Shown one piece after another: positions 13,501 through 26,749 of a stretch of DNA of 64,000 nt. Each line of letters begins with the position of its first letter. The first letter of the stretch is position 1. A program made the translations under genes and the position numbers. The stretch is from contig VZRN01005622.1 in the NCBI GenBank assembly GCA_013397935.1, positions 7,184,744 to 7,248,743 on the forward strand, in the 5' to 3' direction. The notes below the pieces were generated by a model. That model was given only the letters and a program-made list of their open reading frames with translations. It did no database searches and was not told the DNA's origin. Source of the stretch: Dasyornis broadbenti. Taxonomy: Eukaryota; Chordata; Aves; Passeriformes; Dasyornithidae.

Positions 13501-16500
13501 AACACATTAATGTGATTTCATTCAACAGCAGTTAAGGCCTGTGAGTACCTGCAGAATCTTACAGAACCACAAACAACTCCCAAATACACAGTGAAGCAAA
13601 TCATCCTGGAAAGGGAGGTACAAGTCAAAGAGACAACGAAGGGAATACCAGAGGGAAAAAAGCCCATAAAAACCCTGCAACCCAAAACATCTTCTCAAAG
13701 GGACTTCATGCTTTGAAAAGCATACAATTTAAAATCTATTTGTTGAGAAAAGGCCAGAAGCTCTGGTGGGCAGGTGAACATGTCTTCAGCCTCTCAGAAA
13801 ACTTAACGGATTGTTAACTTGGCACCCTAGATAACAATCTCAGGAGAACTTGATCAGAACTATACAGAGATAGGAAATAAACCATCCTCTGACTTGGAAT
13901 TCATAAGAGGGATAAGGACCAAAGTTAGTGTGAATGAGACAAAGTTACCACTCCATGCCCCAAGTGAGAAAAAATACAGGTTAATAAACTTTTCAAGTTC
14001 AGGGCAGAAATGCATACCTTTCAAGTGTCAGTGCAGGATCTTTGTGAATCTGCTTTTCACTCCTCCCTGCCAAAAATAAATATATTATAATCAGGATGCA
14101 GAAACTTATGGTGGAAAATAATTATATTTATACTGTAATAGGAAAGTCATTCAGTAATAAACAGGAAAGTTAATTCAGTATTAGCTCATGAAAGGGAGTC
14201 CGTCTTACTTCTTAACAAGGTATTAACAGACTAAAGTTTTCCCCCCAAGCTGGTTATACTTGTGGTCAATTTGTGAGAGTATAAGAGCTTGACAAATGGA
14301 ACTGAGCTGAGCAAGCTGGTAAAGGTAACCAGCCAGGAGAGAGGGGATAGGTCTACGTGAGCAGTTAATATTGCTCACTTTGTCAAAAAACGAAGGTGTC
14401 ATCAGGAGATTATTCTAACACATCTACTATCCATTTATCCACCATGACTAAAAAAAGCCCCAAACAACCAATCAAAAAGAAATCAAGATCACACAACACA
14501 CCCTGGGCATTGCATTCTGCTTCTCTAAAATCTTACTCATTTTCTCCCGCTATTATCATCATTACTCTCACTCAATCTTCCCTCAGCTCCCCACTTCCAC
14601 AACCCACACTTGTGTAACATTAACGACATCCAACAACCATTCCACACTGCACAAAACACAGCTGTTATTGTAATCTTTCCCCTGAAGACACTGTGTTCAT
14701 ATAACCCTTTACTTCAACTTTTCAACTGTTTTTCTCTTGCTCTAGATTAAATTTAAAACTTCTTATCTGAGTTCTACGAACATTAATAACTTTCATTTCT
14801 ATCCACATAACCTAACCTCTTATTGTGTCCTTTTTCCTTACCCTTTTGTTTCCACAAACACTCGTTTTTGCTGTAATACTTAGGCACCTCTCACACAGGA
14901 AATTCCATTACGCTTCTGCACTGCTCCCCAGGCAAAGATCATCTACACTCTGGAGGCTCTTTCTTCCTCTCCTCCAGCAGTAAATTACCAGAGCAAAAAT
15001 TAATCCAAATTCACCAAAATACCTCCTGCAAGACCACAAGCCAAAACACAAATGATGTATGTTGCTTGCCTTTCCTCGCAGATTTGTTTGTTCCCCTTCT
15101 CTCATCATAGTCTATATGAAGTTTAAAATAAATACATCTGCACCTGTGAGATGCTGACAAGTTCAGCTGGACAGCAATTAAATGAAGCCCTAGAGCAACA
15201 CTGGCCTCCAAAATAAGTATGTTTTCTCTTCCTCTTACAGAAGAAAAAATGCATTTATTGGTTTTGCAGTACAACAATACGTGCTGCTGTAATAACACAG
15301 TTTTCACCTAATACCTTTCTTTTAATACATATGATTGGAAGGGAAGGAAAGAATGATATACACTAAAAGATCAACAGAACACAGAGATTAATGACAGGGA
15401 GAAAAGGGTACAAAAGGCTTGGAATATAATGTAGAAGGGCTAAAATATCAAAGGGCTCCCCTTCTCTTGAGCTGCTACTTTTAAAAATCTAGTGAAAGCT
15501 CTTTCACTTCTCCAGCTGGTACAATGACAATATCCCTACCCTGATGCAATCTGCTTTCACTTCAGAGGGCACAGAGGCGAGAAAGACCAGAGAATGAAAA
15601 AATATTGCTCCTAGGAAAGAAAGGAGATACTTCTTTTTAGAGAGCCCATAGCTATTTTCTTACTTTTAATCATGACAACAAACAATGACATGGATGAGGA
15701 AACTTTTGAGGAGCAAGGAGAAGGCTGTGAGAATACCTGTCCCATGACTGACTGGCTAAACATAAACCCAGACCTTCTGGGATGAAACAATGGAAGATTT
15801 CTGTGTGTCAGCTGCCTTAATGAAACAACCTACCAAGCCTAAACCGCAGACTTAATACTGCAAGTTCTCCATTTTTTTGAACATAATTTCTCCTCCTCAA
15901 ACCAGAGGGGTTTGATTTACTGGGTCTACGTCCGAGTTCTGTTTTACTGCAAATAAAATGTAACCCTTGCTTCCAAAGCCACTTCTGTATCTCTCTACTG
16001 AATCATGTAAACCAGAGCTTGCTTGTAGCACTTCAGAACGTGAACAGTTTGGCTGACCAAGAACAACCCACCAGGATGCAAATTCCGCTCGCCTTCTTTA
16101 TATGCTGCCAGGTTTATGAGAGTAAGTCTGTCTGTGCTTGACATTTGGCATAACTACTATTGTAAAACATTTTATATTCCTGTAAATTCAAACTATAATC
16201 CCAAAGTGCTTACAAACTAAGATGAGATGCAGAGATAACGAAGCAGAAAGGAAGGATTGTAGGAAAAAAGTAGGTATAAAGGAGAAAGAAAAGCATTAAT
16301 GCCAGGAGAAGATAGTGAGGCTATTCAAGCTGCCTGAGATGCTGCCTCACCAGCATTGAGTCCTGAAGAGTAAGAAAAAGAGTGGAGAAACAAGATGATG
16401 TAGGATACTGCACACTCTAAAACATTATAATGAACTCTGCTTCACTAAAATATAAAGCCAGAGGTGGAATTCTAGGTAGCACAGTCCCTAAAACACCCGC

Positions 16501-17568
16501 TGAATTTCTCTACTATGTTGTAGGAAGCATTTCCACTGAACTGCAATAAATATTGTCACAATGAATATGGATGGAAAGTCCAAAACTTCCAGGGGTTTAC
16601 ACTGTTTTTATTGTGATTTTGACCAATGGAACAAGAGGAAAGAATTGAAGGGTCTAAAACATCTTGACTCTAATCTGTTGCTGAAAAACAGGTGCAAGGG
16701 AAAGAAGGAGAAAAACCAGTAAGTTGCTGTATTTCCATCACCACTACAAGACCAAAAGCTCCACTTATATGCAGATGGGGGGTAAGATTCCAAAACAAAA
16801 ATTAATAGATTTAAACCATTCTTGCAGATCATTTCTATGTATAAGATACAAAGCATGCACTGAATGCAACTTATTTTTGCCAGCTCCTTGGTAAGCCATG
16901 AATGATTAAAGAACACAGCTTTACAACAAGCTTCTTTTTTTGCTAATATGTCTGAAAACATCTTTCTTGAGTTTCCCCAAATTCTTGTATTTCACTTCAG
17001 TTACTTTACTTAAAGCAAATGCATATTTTTCAAGAGCAAGCATGATCCACATTCCTCACAGATAATGATCACAAGAAAGCTAATAATATTTATGACAGTC
17101 TTTCTAATGTACATCTAGAAAACCCAGACTACTTGATAAGGATATGTATGCACAATCTTTGCCACTTCAGGTACTAAAACCTCACCTGCATTTCTTTTTG
17201 TTTAATTGGCAAATTTGATTACGAGCTTAATTTTTGCATAGTAAAGCTCATCCAGCCATTTTTTATTTCAAATTGGCTTGCACTCCATCATGACTAGCTG
17301 AATGATACAAAAACCTCTGACATCATGACCTCAAATCTTGGAGAACAGAAGAAATTCTCATAGGAGCAGGCAACTGTTGGTAAGATACTTCTTCCACCGT
17401 TGACTGTACTCTGTCAGCTGTAACTATGTGCCAGTGTCCACACTTGCAAATTACACAAAACACGCATCTGAACTACCCTTCCATGAAATTATTTTCTCTG
17501 GTAAAATGACAGTCACAGGCAGAAAAGCTGAGAAGAAAATAGTGTCTGAAGCTGATCAAGCATCAGGA

Positions 17569-17580
17569 TTTTTTTTTTTT
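17569..17580. repeat. poly-T run (12 T)
   Basis: A plain homopolymer. It explains the run of phenylalanine codons in the overlapping plus-strand open frame. Confidence 0.88.
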
Positions 17581-20500
17581 CTTGAAACATGCAACCATAA
17601 TTTTAAAACTTAATAGTAATAGCAATAAAAAAGTAATCTTGATGTACTCCACCACCAAGCTACAGAGTATAGGCAACATCCTAGTAACAGAAAGGACTGC
17701 CATAGACTCATCCATTCACTGCATGCATCTGGAAATAAAATCCCAAACTATTTTGGACTTGAGTGAACCAGAGAACTCCATATTGCTTATACATAAACTG
17801 AGGTCATTAAGAAAAACCCACTCACAAGCAAACTAACAAGTAAGAGGCATTTCACTTACCAAAGACCTATTTCAATCTGACATCTACGTATCTGATGTTA
17901 GACAGCTGCTGCTATTTACAGAATGATCATAGTAATTTCACTCCTTCACTGTTCACCAGGACCTCTCATTACATGCCACTTGTGTGGGTCTAAACCACGC
18001 TGGAGGCTACTGGGTAGTGTCAAAATTGCAAGAAAAGAGAGATTCCATCTTGGAACAAAACAGTGCACTTTAGGAACATATCACAGCAGTGCTTTGGAAT
18101 TTGCTACTTTATACATGAGGAACAGCAAGGACAGAAGAAGATTCAGCAACTTGCCCAGTAACACACAAACCCCATATCCATAGCAAATGAAGAAAGATTC
18201 TCCAAGTTTCAGCTGAATTACAAGACATTCTCTCTCTCTACAGTTTGTTGGCATTTTGGTTTTTTGGGGGCTTTTCCCCTACTAGTGAAACAGAACAATA
18301 ATTGGGTACATGAAACTTGAGGAAACAATGGTGCTTTACTACTAAAGGAGTAGGAGTTGCATACTATAGTAAATGCCTTTCTCTTCCAAAAAGTAAGAAA
18401 AATTACTGGCACTCCCATCACCCTCAGATGGAGATGTGTGTCAGTCAAATACAGTCAATACCGGTGCTCCACTATACCTGCTGAAACAATGTTCTCTCCA
18501 AGAAAACATTATGTCAGTACTGAACTGAAGTATCACTATCGCTACTGAGCAAAACAGATGAATGATGGCATTATGATCAAAAATGTAATTCCACCAACTT
18601 TCCCTATTTCTCAGGAATGTAACATGCTGAAGCAATATTAATGAGCTGGACAAGCACAATAACATGGATTGGAGCTGCAAAGACCACTGTACAGCAGCAG
18701 CTCTTCTGAGCAACTGCCTGCTTTCAGACCGTTTCCTAACCAAGAAAAATAAAGTCCTTTTTACCCTGAAGCAAGGGTCTCTCATAGCAAAGGATGTTTA
18801 AATGTCTATACACACATCTAAGCACTTCCATCCCAAACAGGTCCATTTTTAATTCCTTGCTTTAGAAAGCTGTTTTAAACCTGCCTTTTACCAGTCTGAT
18901 TCAGCTATAATACATTCACAGCTCAGATGGACCAGAACACAGGGTGTGCATTCCCCCCTCGTTATACCAGTGAAAAGGCAGAACTGCAGCAGCACCTGCC
19001 AGCAGCAAGGCAGTGGAGGAACTGATAGTGCAGCAGCAAGTGAATCTGGACAGACAGCTTTTTTGCATGTGCTGAACCGTTTGGTGGTGCCCAGCCTCTG
19101 GAATCCTGAATTGCACCAAGCCTGACTGAGCCTCCTCTGCAAGATGAATGAGTTATTAGAACTAAGCCTGTAGAAACGAGTTTGCTCCCCCTCACTAATC
19201 AATATTAGCATTTTTCCTGACAAGTTTGTACACATTTTTGCTTCAAAAACTGGAAGTTTCCAAACTGACCAAACTCAATAAATAACTTGGCTTTTGTATC
19301 TATTCATTTGTAGAACTTGCAGATATCTGCCACACTACTCTGCCAAAATGAGAGAAAATGGAACAAGCAGTTGCCAGTGGCTTAAACATCTAAGTCTGGG
19401 AGGAGGAGAGGCATCCCAAACCTTCTAATTGCTAATAGTCAGTGCCACCTATGGTTGATGTTGCAGAAACAATGATCCAAACAAAGGAAAAAAAAAAGAG
19501 GTGTTTGGAACTTTTAACAAGGTTTCTCAAATGGCTTCAGGAAAACAGATTAGACAAAAAAAGACTAATGATTTTCATCTATTCTAGATACTTTACCGCA
19601 ACTGCACTAGGTAAGGTGTTAGTATCAAAATCAGGTCCAAATTCTTTATATGATTTTACAACAAGAACACCTTAAAAACACACTGAAAGTTTTAAGTGCA
19701 GCTTTCTATTTTCTTATCTTACCACACTCATCTCCTGAAGTAAAATTGATCTCATTTTTATTAACAGCTCCATTTCAACCATTCAGCTTGGCTCTGTTGC
19801 AGATGCTTTGTCCAGTGGTCAGGAAAAAGATGCCAGAGAGTATTGCCATCAGGCCTTGCAAAATCCTCCCCCATCACCCCAACAGAGTATCAGCAACACA
19901 CTTTATTTTCAGGGAAAGTTAACCAACACAATAGACACAATAATTCCCTCCAGAGGTTTCACAGCAGTCTCAGTTCAGTACACAAGGCCATTAATTACAC
20001 AACTGCCTTTAGCATTAGCAGGATTCTGGTAGTGACAGCACTGGTTAGGGCTGCCTTCAGTATCTGCACAGAAAATCTATTTACTTACAGAGGTTATGCA
20101 ACACCTCCACTTCCTCTTTTCTTTACTATGGTAGAGCACAGGAAGAGAAAGAAAAGGGGTGGAGATGGGGGACAAGCACTTCACCATCTCAAGCAGGGCA
20201 CAGCTACCTTTCAAAAACAGATCTAATCCAGAATTCACCTCTAAAATCTGCCTAAATTGAAAATAACACTCAAGCACCAACTGTTACTTAACATTTGATT
20301 AAGTATTTCCAGGGGAAAAACTCTGTTACACAGTTAACCAATGTTGGAATCAACTGCACAGCTACAATATAAGCAAGAATTGTTTTTAAAATCTGATTTA
20401 TTTGGTTGGGGTTGTGTTTGGTTTTGGGTTTTCTTCTTTATCTGAGGTCTTCTTCATCACCCCACCCATAACACAGCAGTGTACCCTAGGCCAAGTTGTA

Positions 20501-22104
20501 TTCTAAAATTCTCATCAAGATTCTAATGTAATCAGTTATGCTCATTCAGTAAAGCTGGCAGTAAAAGTTTTAGTTCTGCAAATATCCTTGTACTTTCCAT
20601 TAAAAAAAAAACAACAACAAAAAAAAAGTCTAGGAAAATCACAGGCTACCCAAGCTGTCATATTCCATGACACTAAGAAAATCAAGACAAAATGAAAAAA
20701 ACCCACATCATCAGTCCTCTTTTTACTATGATCTGAAGAGTCTACCTCGTATCTCTAATGATAGGCTGAGAATTGACAAAAAGCAAAATGAAACAAAACC
20801 CCCACAATTCTCAGAATTGGCTCTTCTTAACAGAGGAATTATAAGAATTCCCAAAGCAATCGCAGCAATCTTGATGGGTAAAATGTTTTCAAGGACTTGG
20901 ATTTAATCACGTCATTTTCTTTTCCTCTGATCATTTATTTAAAGTCATAGGTTGAATTATTTATGAACAAAAGTTAATTGCATTGAAATGCAGTACTGCC
21001 CTGTATTTATCTAATACCTTCTTCAGAGCTCAACTTCCTGTCACTAACTGGTTAAAATCTACAAAAACTAAATACAGAATTTGAGATAAGAATTAACCAT
21101 CTCTATAGCATTACTGAAATTCACTTCCAAAACCTGGTTAAACATGGTAAAGTCTCTCGATCCTCCCATCTGCTGCGTAAATTGTGCAACTGTTTTTACC
21201 AACTTTTGTTTTCATTACAATGTGTCTTTACATTAAAAAAAAAGTAATCCAGGGGAAGAATAGATTTCTCACAAAACATTTGATTTGAATAAATAAGTTT
21301 TGACTAATTAGTTGCAACTAATGTCTTCATATTTAAGTCCAAACAGAGTCACACCACAGAGCCTCCCAAACCGGGGTTCTTCAGAATTTTCTTAGCTATC
21401 AAACGATCTCAAAAATCAACAACTTCCACGTATAAGGCTGTATTCACACTCTTTGCAAGGTGTAAAATGTAAACTCAAGGGTACACTCGTATAAACATAC
21501 CCCACATCCACAAAGTGTTAATCTTAAGTCAGCAAGGCCATATGACCGAAGTAACTATTACAGTGCATGACTGCTGCTCAGCACACAGTGTTTTCCAAGC
21601 CCCTCATTTCCTTAAAGCAACTCATTTACTTGTCACCTGCCAGGACAAAGAGTAGAGAGAGGATTTCACAAATACCTCTGTGGCTTGTGCGTGGTGATAA
21701 CACACCAGGAAAGATGGATTTTCATTTTCTCATCAAGTTATTAGATTAGGTTTACACGCAGATTTAAATGCCCAGGAGGAGTCTGCCACCTGTCCTAAAC
21801 TTAATTAGTCAGGAATGTCTGCATGACAAGAGCGGATACTTCAGATGTTTTAGAGTGACCACAAGCAAACATCCAAATAATCACCAACACAATTTCAGTG
21901 ATGCCAAGAACGAAGCACTAAGCACAGCCCCCTGTGAAACAGCCTGAATTTTATTAATGGAGTGCTTCATACTTCCCACACAACTGACATCAGCTGAGCA
22001 TCTGTAATACCAGAGAATCAACTATGTAAAGTCTACAACTGGGTTAAGGAAAAGAAGAGCACTAGATTTCTCATTAAAATAGGGGTGCACATTTACGACT
22101 TACT

Positions 22105-22122
22105 GGGGGGGGGGGGGGGGGG
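22105..22122. repeat. poly-G run (18 G)
   Basis: An uninterrupted run of 18 G stands immediately before the first assembly gap. Such runs form G-quadruplexes and often cause sequencing drop-out, which probably explains the gap. Confidence 0.95.
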
Positions 22123-22135
22123 AGACCAAAAGACT

Positions 22136-22164
22136 NNNNNNNNNNNNNNNNNNNNNNNNNNNNN
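22136..22164. other. assembly gap (29 N)
   Basis: Unknown bases, 29 long. The flanks GGGGAGACCAAAAGACT and GGGGAGAGATACGAAGACT resemble each other, so the gap may join two error-containing versions of the same sequence. Confidence 0.99.
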
Positions 22165-23036
22165 GGTGGGGAGAGATACGAAGACTCAAATCCTCTAAGA
22201 CTTTTCCTCAGCTTTGTTCTTGTGCACATAGCAGCACAGCTAAGATTTGCAGATTTTTATATCTCCCCTCACCCCCTCACATAGCACCCCCCGCCCCACG
22301 TAGGACCAGCACAGGAGATTAATAACTAAGAAAAAGCAACACATTTTCATTTAAAGAGGCAAACACATCCATGTTCAAGTACATTTCACATTTATCATCT
22401 TGTTAAAAGCTAAATCAAAACCCTCTAAAAACATTAATTAGAATTTTATCTGTGTAGGTGCATAGCAACTACTGACACTGATGTGAGGAACTGAATATAA
22501 TACAGAGAATTCAGTTAATCATCTCCTTACGTTGCCATTGGCACATAAATTTGCCTCATTAGCAGGGGCTACTTAGTTCGCTGTAGTAAACAAAGCTGCC
22601 GATACGACAGCCTCACACACTTTTCATTCATTCACATATTTTTGCTTCCTTAGACTTCTAGCATGTGCCATAGAAGAGCCGAATGTTAAACATTCCTGGA
22701 GTGTCACAATATGTAATACAATAAAACAGATTACAACCATACCTTTCTTTCACAGCAGTGGTGCCAAGCACAGGTACACTGTAGCAATCAATTTGTTCTG
22801 CAGACAGTAAGGCTTTCATAGAATACTAATGCAAAATCTCTTTTCTTTCTCCTTCGACTTGACTCCCCAATGCCTGGGTCCCGACCAATACAAGGAGGAG
22901 GGCAGAATGTCTTCTGCTGAGATAACCACAACTACTAATCAAGTATACGTGTACAAGGGCACAGGATTAAACCTCCATCGGGCTTGACTCGGGCACCGAG
23001 AGCAGCTCAACACATGCACAGCAAGGTCAGAATTAA

Positions 23037-23067
23037 ACACACACACACACACACACACGCACGCGCA
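23037..23067. repeat. (AC)n microsatellite
   Basis: Eleven AC units at 23037-23058 continue into the variant GCACGCGC. This alternating purine-pyrimidine tract is likely to vary in length between individuals. Confidence 0.95.
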
Positions 23068-23252
23068 TCTACTTGAGTGAACTAATTTATCACACTTTAC
23101 CACTGACGGCTTTTTACCTCAGGGGAGTAAAATTACATCCTGGTGAACTGACGAGGTTCAGACACAACAGCTTCCCACAACAAATCAGATCTCTCGTAGA
23201 AGGGAACTGGGCTCAAAGGTGAACGCTCCTCTCCCGGCTGCTCAGAAACTCC

Positions 23253-23345
23253 ATGCACACCACACGTGTCTGCATGTTCGTGCATGTGTTGTGTGTGTGC
23301 GTGCAGGTGTGTGCACACATGTGTATGACACACACCACTACACAC
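23253..23345. repeat. degenerate TG/CA-rich tract
   Basis: This is interrupted alternating TG and CA dinucleotides (for example TGTTGTGTGTGTGCGTGCAG). It accounts for the His/Cys/Val-rich open frames seen on both strands here, which should not be taken as genes. It lies about 200 bases from the AC microsatellite. Confidence 0.85.
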
Positions 23346-24339
23346 TGTCTAAACCACAACCACAGCAGCAAAGTTCAAAAACAGGCACTAACTCCCTTCG
23401 AGAGAGTTCTCTTTCTGATTATATTTATCTTTACCTCTTAACATAATCAATCTATCAAGTCTAATTACTCCAGAAGAAAGCATTTTATTATTGTCTAACA
23501 TAGCAAATGTCAAACAAGCTGTTCATTTACCTTGAAGTTTATTAGCATAGAAATGCAACATGAAGATGCTCTCAAAACATTGTCACTTGTATTCACAACA
23601 TTTTTAAAAATCCACTCAGCAGGTTTTTATTGCCTGGTATAGTTAGATACTGTTTTAGTTCTTAAAATAGGCAGGGCATTATCTTAACTGTATCGCCCTT
23701 CAGCTGATACAAGACTTTTTCTTTAAACACCCAATTTATATTTAACTTTTCTCATTGGTTCTCTTTAAATACAGACTTTTCCCACATTCCAGTCAGCTGT
23801 ACATATGTGGATACATGTGCTTTCACGAGGGTTCATATATGTGCCTTTCAAAGAGTAAAAAGTGAAAGACTGAAATTTCAAAGCAGGGATTATTTCCCCC
23901 GCTCCTTCAGTTCTGCCCTATCATGCATCCTTCCAGTCATTCTTCTTCCAGTACAGGCAGACACACGTTTTACCAAAAACATCAAGATGAACCCCACAGA
24001 TTATTATCAGCATGGTTTTAACAACACTGCTTTTACACATGATCTGTATCGAGAAGAAAACACTGCACAAATGATCCCCAAAATAACCCCCAAAATAATG
24101 CCTGGCACTTCACCCAGGATAAATTAGCAAAATATTTTTGAGATATCAGTGGCTTTGCAGAGACACCAGCAAAAAGCAGCGTTAATCAATACTGATGAGT
24201 TTGTCCTTGACATACTGACCGTGTCATCGGGCTATTGTCATGTGATATCATGTCATTTCCCCACCTGGCTCATGACCTTGTCCTTTAAATGACCCAAAGC
24301 TTCCCTCAAGTAGCAGGAGGCCCCTCCCCGCTGCCTCAG

Positions 24340-24560
24340 CAAGGTCGAACGGGTCAGCGTGTCCTCATCTATAATCCACCACCATTTGTCAGCAGGGAGG
24401 CTGGAGGAGGCAGGCTTGCTACAAGGGGAGAATGCCCAATTAGGCAGCTGTCACACAAAGCATAGGCTGCAAAATTATCCCCTGTCAAAAGAAAGAGCAG
24501 CTGCGGGTGCCAATTACAGCAACCTTTCAACCCTTTAGGTACTGGAAACTACATAGAAGT
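24340..24560. promoter_or_regulatory. candidate conserved non-coding element (enhancer-like motif cluster)
   Basis: This stretch has evenly mixed composition without simple repeats. It packs paired developmental transcription-factor motifs: CCAATTAG at 24436-24443 and CCAATTA at 24510-24516 (homeodomain type), CAGCTG at 24445-24450 and 24498-24503 (E-box), and CTGTCA at 24448-24453 and 24482-24487 (TALE homeodomain type). The order homeodomain, E-box, TALE then TALE, E-box, homeodomain is nearly mirror-symmetric over about 80 bases. No open frame of note crosses it. Conservation cannot be measured here, so the call rests on motif density alone. Confidence 0.25.
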
Positions 24561-25207
24561 AAATGAAGTACAATTAGTGATAACAAATCGATGAATTAGG
24601 ACAGTAAATTAGAAATTACTAGCAGGTGAGCTTAGGTCTCCCATAATATTAAGGGCACAGAACACCCCAGGCAAGGGCAGGAATACACAGATTTCACAGA
24701 GCACATCAGTTTTGTCTTATCCGTGTCTTCCTTGTGTGGAGCCTGTTTCCCTCTGTCATTTTCTTCTCTCAAATCTTGCCTGAGCCAGATAGTACAGGGA
24801 AAGGAAAAAAAAAGCAACCCGAAGAGGAAAGAAGTTGTAGCACCCGATCCTCCCTCTTTATCCTGGCAGATGCAGTTTCCTCCTTTCTCAGGAGGTCCTC
24901 AGAGCCAGCACAATCTCCTTCTAGTAAGCACACTCCATCTGACATTTGCTGCACCTCATGCTCCAGCTAAACAAGATTTACCCCGGAAAAAACAAATGAA
25001 ACAAGAACAAAAACAACCAGAAAAAATAAACCCCCCAGTAAATTTTATGGCAGTTACTCTTGAAACACTTAAATCTGAATTAAGTGCTAGACTTTTGATG
25101 ACAGGAAGACTAATTTCTCCACATTTCAGTTCACAGACAAATCATGCAGTGGCATCTCTCAGCATATACAGAGCTCAAAGTTTGCAAGCAAAATTTCTAC
25201 TCCATGA

Positions 25208-25221
25208 TTTTTTTTTTTTTT
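25208..25221. repeat. poly-T run (14 T)
   Basis: A plain homopolymer, encoding the Phe run in a 219-codon chance frame at 24723-25382. Confidence 0.88.
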
Positions 25222-26378
25222 CCTTTTTCCCCTTAGTGAACAACTCCCAAGAGTTTTTTTGCCCTCACTATTTTATTAAGCAGACAACCTGGAAAGTTAC
25301 TGTGTGCTGGCACCAAAAGGCAGGTCCTACAGACCACAGTAAATCCAGCTTCTGTTCTGGTGCCTCAGGTCAACCCTTTTAGCAGAAGAATGCTACCCAT
25401 GGATACCTGGGGCTCTGCATGCCCAAGCAACCACAGAAGGCTGGTCACCTTACCAGCCCCTGGTATTTGCAGAATAAGAAGCCTAGAAAATAGAATAAAG
25501 AAAAGAAAAATAGGAGGGTAAGATCAGAAGTATGGATAATTAACATACAGCCTCATCAAACCATGGCTGAGACAGCAGTACCAGCACCTTTGTATTTAGG
25601 TGCTTTGAGTCAAAGTGACAAACAAATTTGAAGAACAAAATTCAAATTCCAAGATGCCATCTCCTCTTTTCAGCCAGCTTACAGTTATTTCAAACTAAGT
25701 GAAGTTGCCTTTTCTTGTCAATTCTCTTCTTTCATTTCTCATTCCCTAATCCCAAATCCACCTTTAAGATGTTCTTATGCCTTGCAACTACATTGAGGAC
25801 TGAGGACGGGAGTCCAGATTCCTCCCAGAGGCAGCTCTGAATAATACCTGTGTACTTGCACTATAATTCATACATGTACTCACACGTGCATATATATATT
25901 TATGCTAATACATTCATCAAAATATGAGATGGAGCAGAAATTAAGCCACTGATCTCCAACAAGCAATTTCCTATGGCTATCTTTTGATCTCTAGCCAATG
26001 AGTATTCCACTGTTTAATAAAAAAAAATCTTGCTGTTGTAACTCTGATAAGAGACAGCATAATAGAACACTAACTATAAATAGATGTAAAAATGCTCACT
26101 TAACAGCAGTTTCAATAATGCTCATCAAGTTTGACATTTTCTTTTGAGTAGCATATGGAAACCGTAGAGTACTGAAAGAGTTAATGTGTTTAGAATTCAG
26201 TTTCCATCATACTTGGGTGACTATCTCTTTAAATAATTTAAATCCTCTCCATCAACTACAAAGCTGTTTTGAAGCCATTTAGCTTTGTTCTTTACATGTG
26301 TTCTAATTAAGAAATGACCTTGTCATCACACACACCAGAAATCCTGGATTATTTCCTGCAGCAAAAATCTACGAAGCC

Positions 26379-26411
26379 AAAAAAAAAAAAAAAGACAAAA
26401 AGAAAAAAAAA
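26379..26411. repeat. A-rich run
   Basis: Fifteen A followed by GAC and further A-rich sequence. No mobile-element body is recognised beside it. Confidence 0.88.
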
Positions 26412-26490
26412 ATACACTTCTTCCTTTAGTGAGGAACTGAGGAAGTTGTTGGTTGGCTGAATGCTGAAGCAGTTTCACCGCATAATTTTT

Positions 26491-26506
26491 GTGTGTGTGT
26501 GTGTGT
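26491..26506. repeat. (GT)8 microsatellite
   Basis: Eight GT units, followed by TGTTG. They lie about 250 bases from the internal CpG island. Confidence 0.93.
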
Positions 26507-26749
26507 TGTTGAATGTCACAGGGCGGGTTAGTGTGACCTTGAGCTGCATCAGCAGCACAGCAAGGGTCGAGATGCCTGCAGGCGCCCTTGTACTGGATTT
26601 GCAAGACAAAAACCTTCAAACTGGCTGAAGGACATCTTAAATCTCTTCAAAGGTTTTCCAAACTAATCTGGGCTGCTCTTAGCCGGATCTGTGCCAGTGT
26701 GAGAGGCAAAATTAAAAACAAGGTCTTTGACAGGATGTTGTCTCCTCTT

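Larger units (their letters stand above)
10294..22104. other. no gene recognised; presumed intron or intergenic DNA
   Basis: Non-coding in appearance. A strong isolated minus-strand donor (TTTG before GTAAGTGA, about 17854) has no matching acceptor within a plausible distance. A GC-richer patch at 18890-19200 has three overlapping minus-strand frames after a CATTCATCTTGCAG acceptor, but no good donor or recognisable protein. No mobile element was recognised. Confidence 0.7.
22187..26749. other. no gene recognised; non-coding DNA with enhancer-like stretches
   Basis: Contains the dinucleotide repeats and the motif cluster at 24340-24560. Two further non-repetitive stretches, about 22490-22650 and 26100-26330, have the mixed composition typical of conserved non-coding elements, but I cannot test conservation. 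The 219-codon frame at 24723-25382 starts at GTG, includes a homopolymer-coded Phe run, and looks like chance. Confidence 0.6.

Noticed and set aside
17830..17860. Strong minus-strand splice donor (TTTG before GTAAGTGA)
   Set aside because: No acceptor with a pyrimidine tract within a plausible exon length upstream.
18888..19235. Three overlapping minus-strand frames in a GC-richer patch after a good acceptor
   Set aside because: No convincing donor, and none of the frames resembles a known protein; local composition explains the openness.
23133..23446. Cys/His/Val-rich frames that could look like a small secreted or zinc-binding peptide
   Set aside because: They are translations of a degenerate TG/CA repeat on both strands.
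24723..25382. 219-codon plus-strand open frame
   Set aside because: GTG start, a Phe run from a T14 homopolymer, Lys/Gln-rich part from an A-rich tract, no recognised domain.
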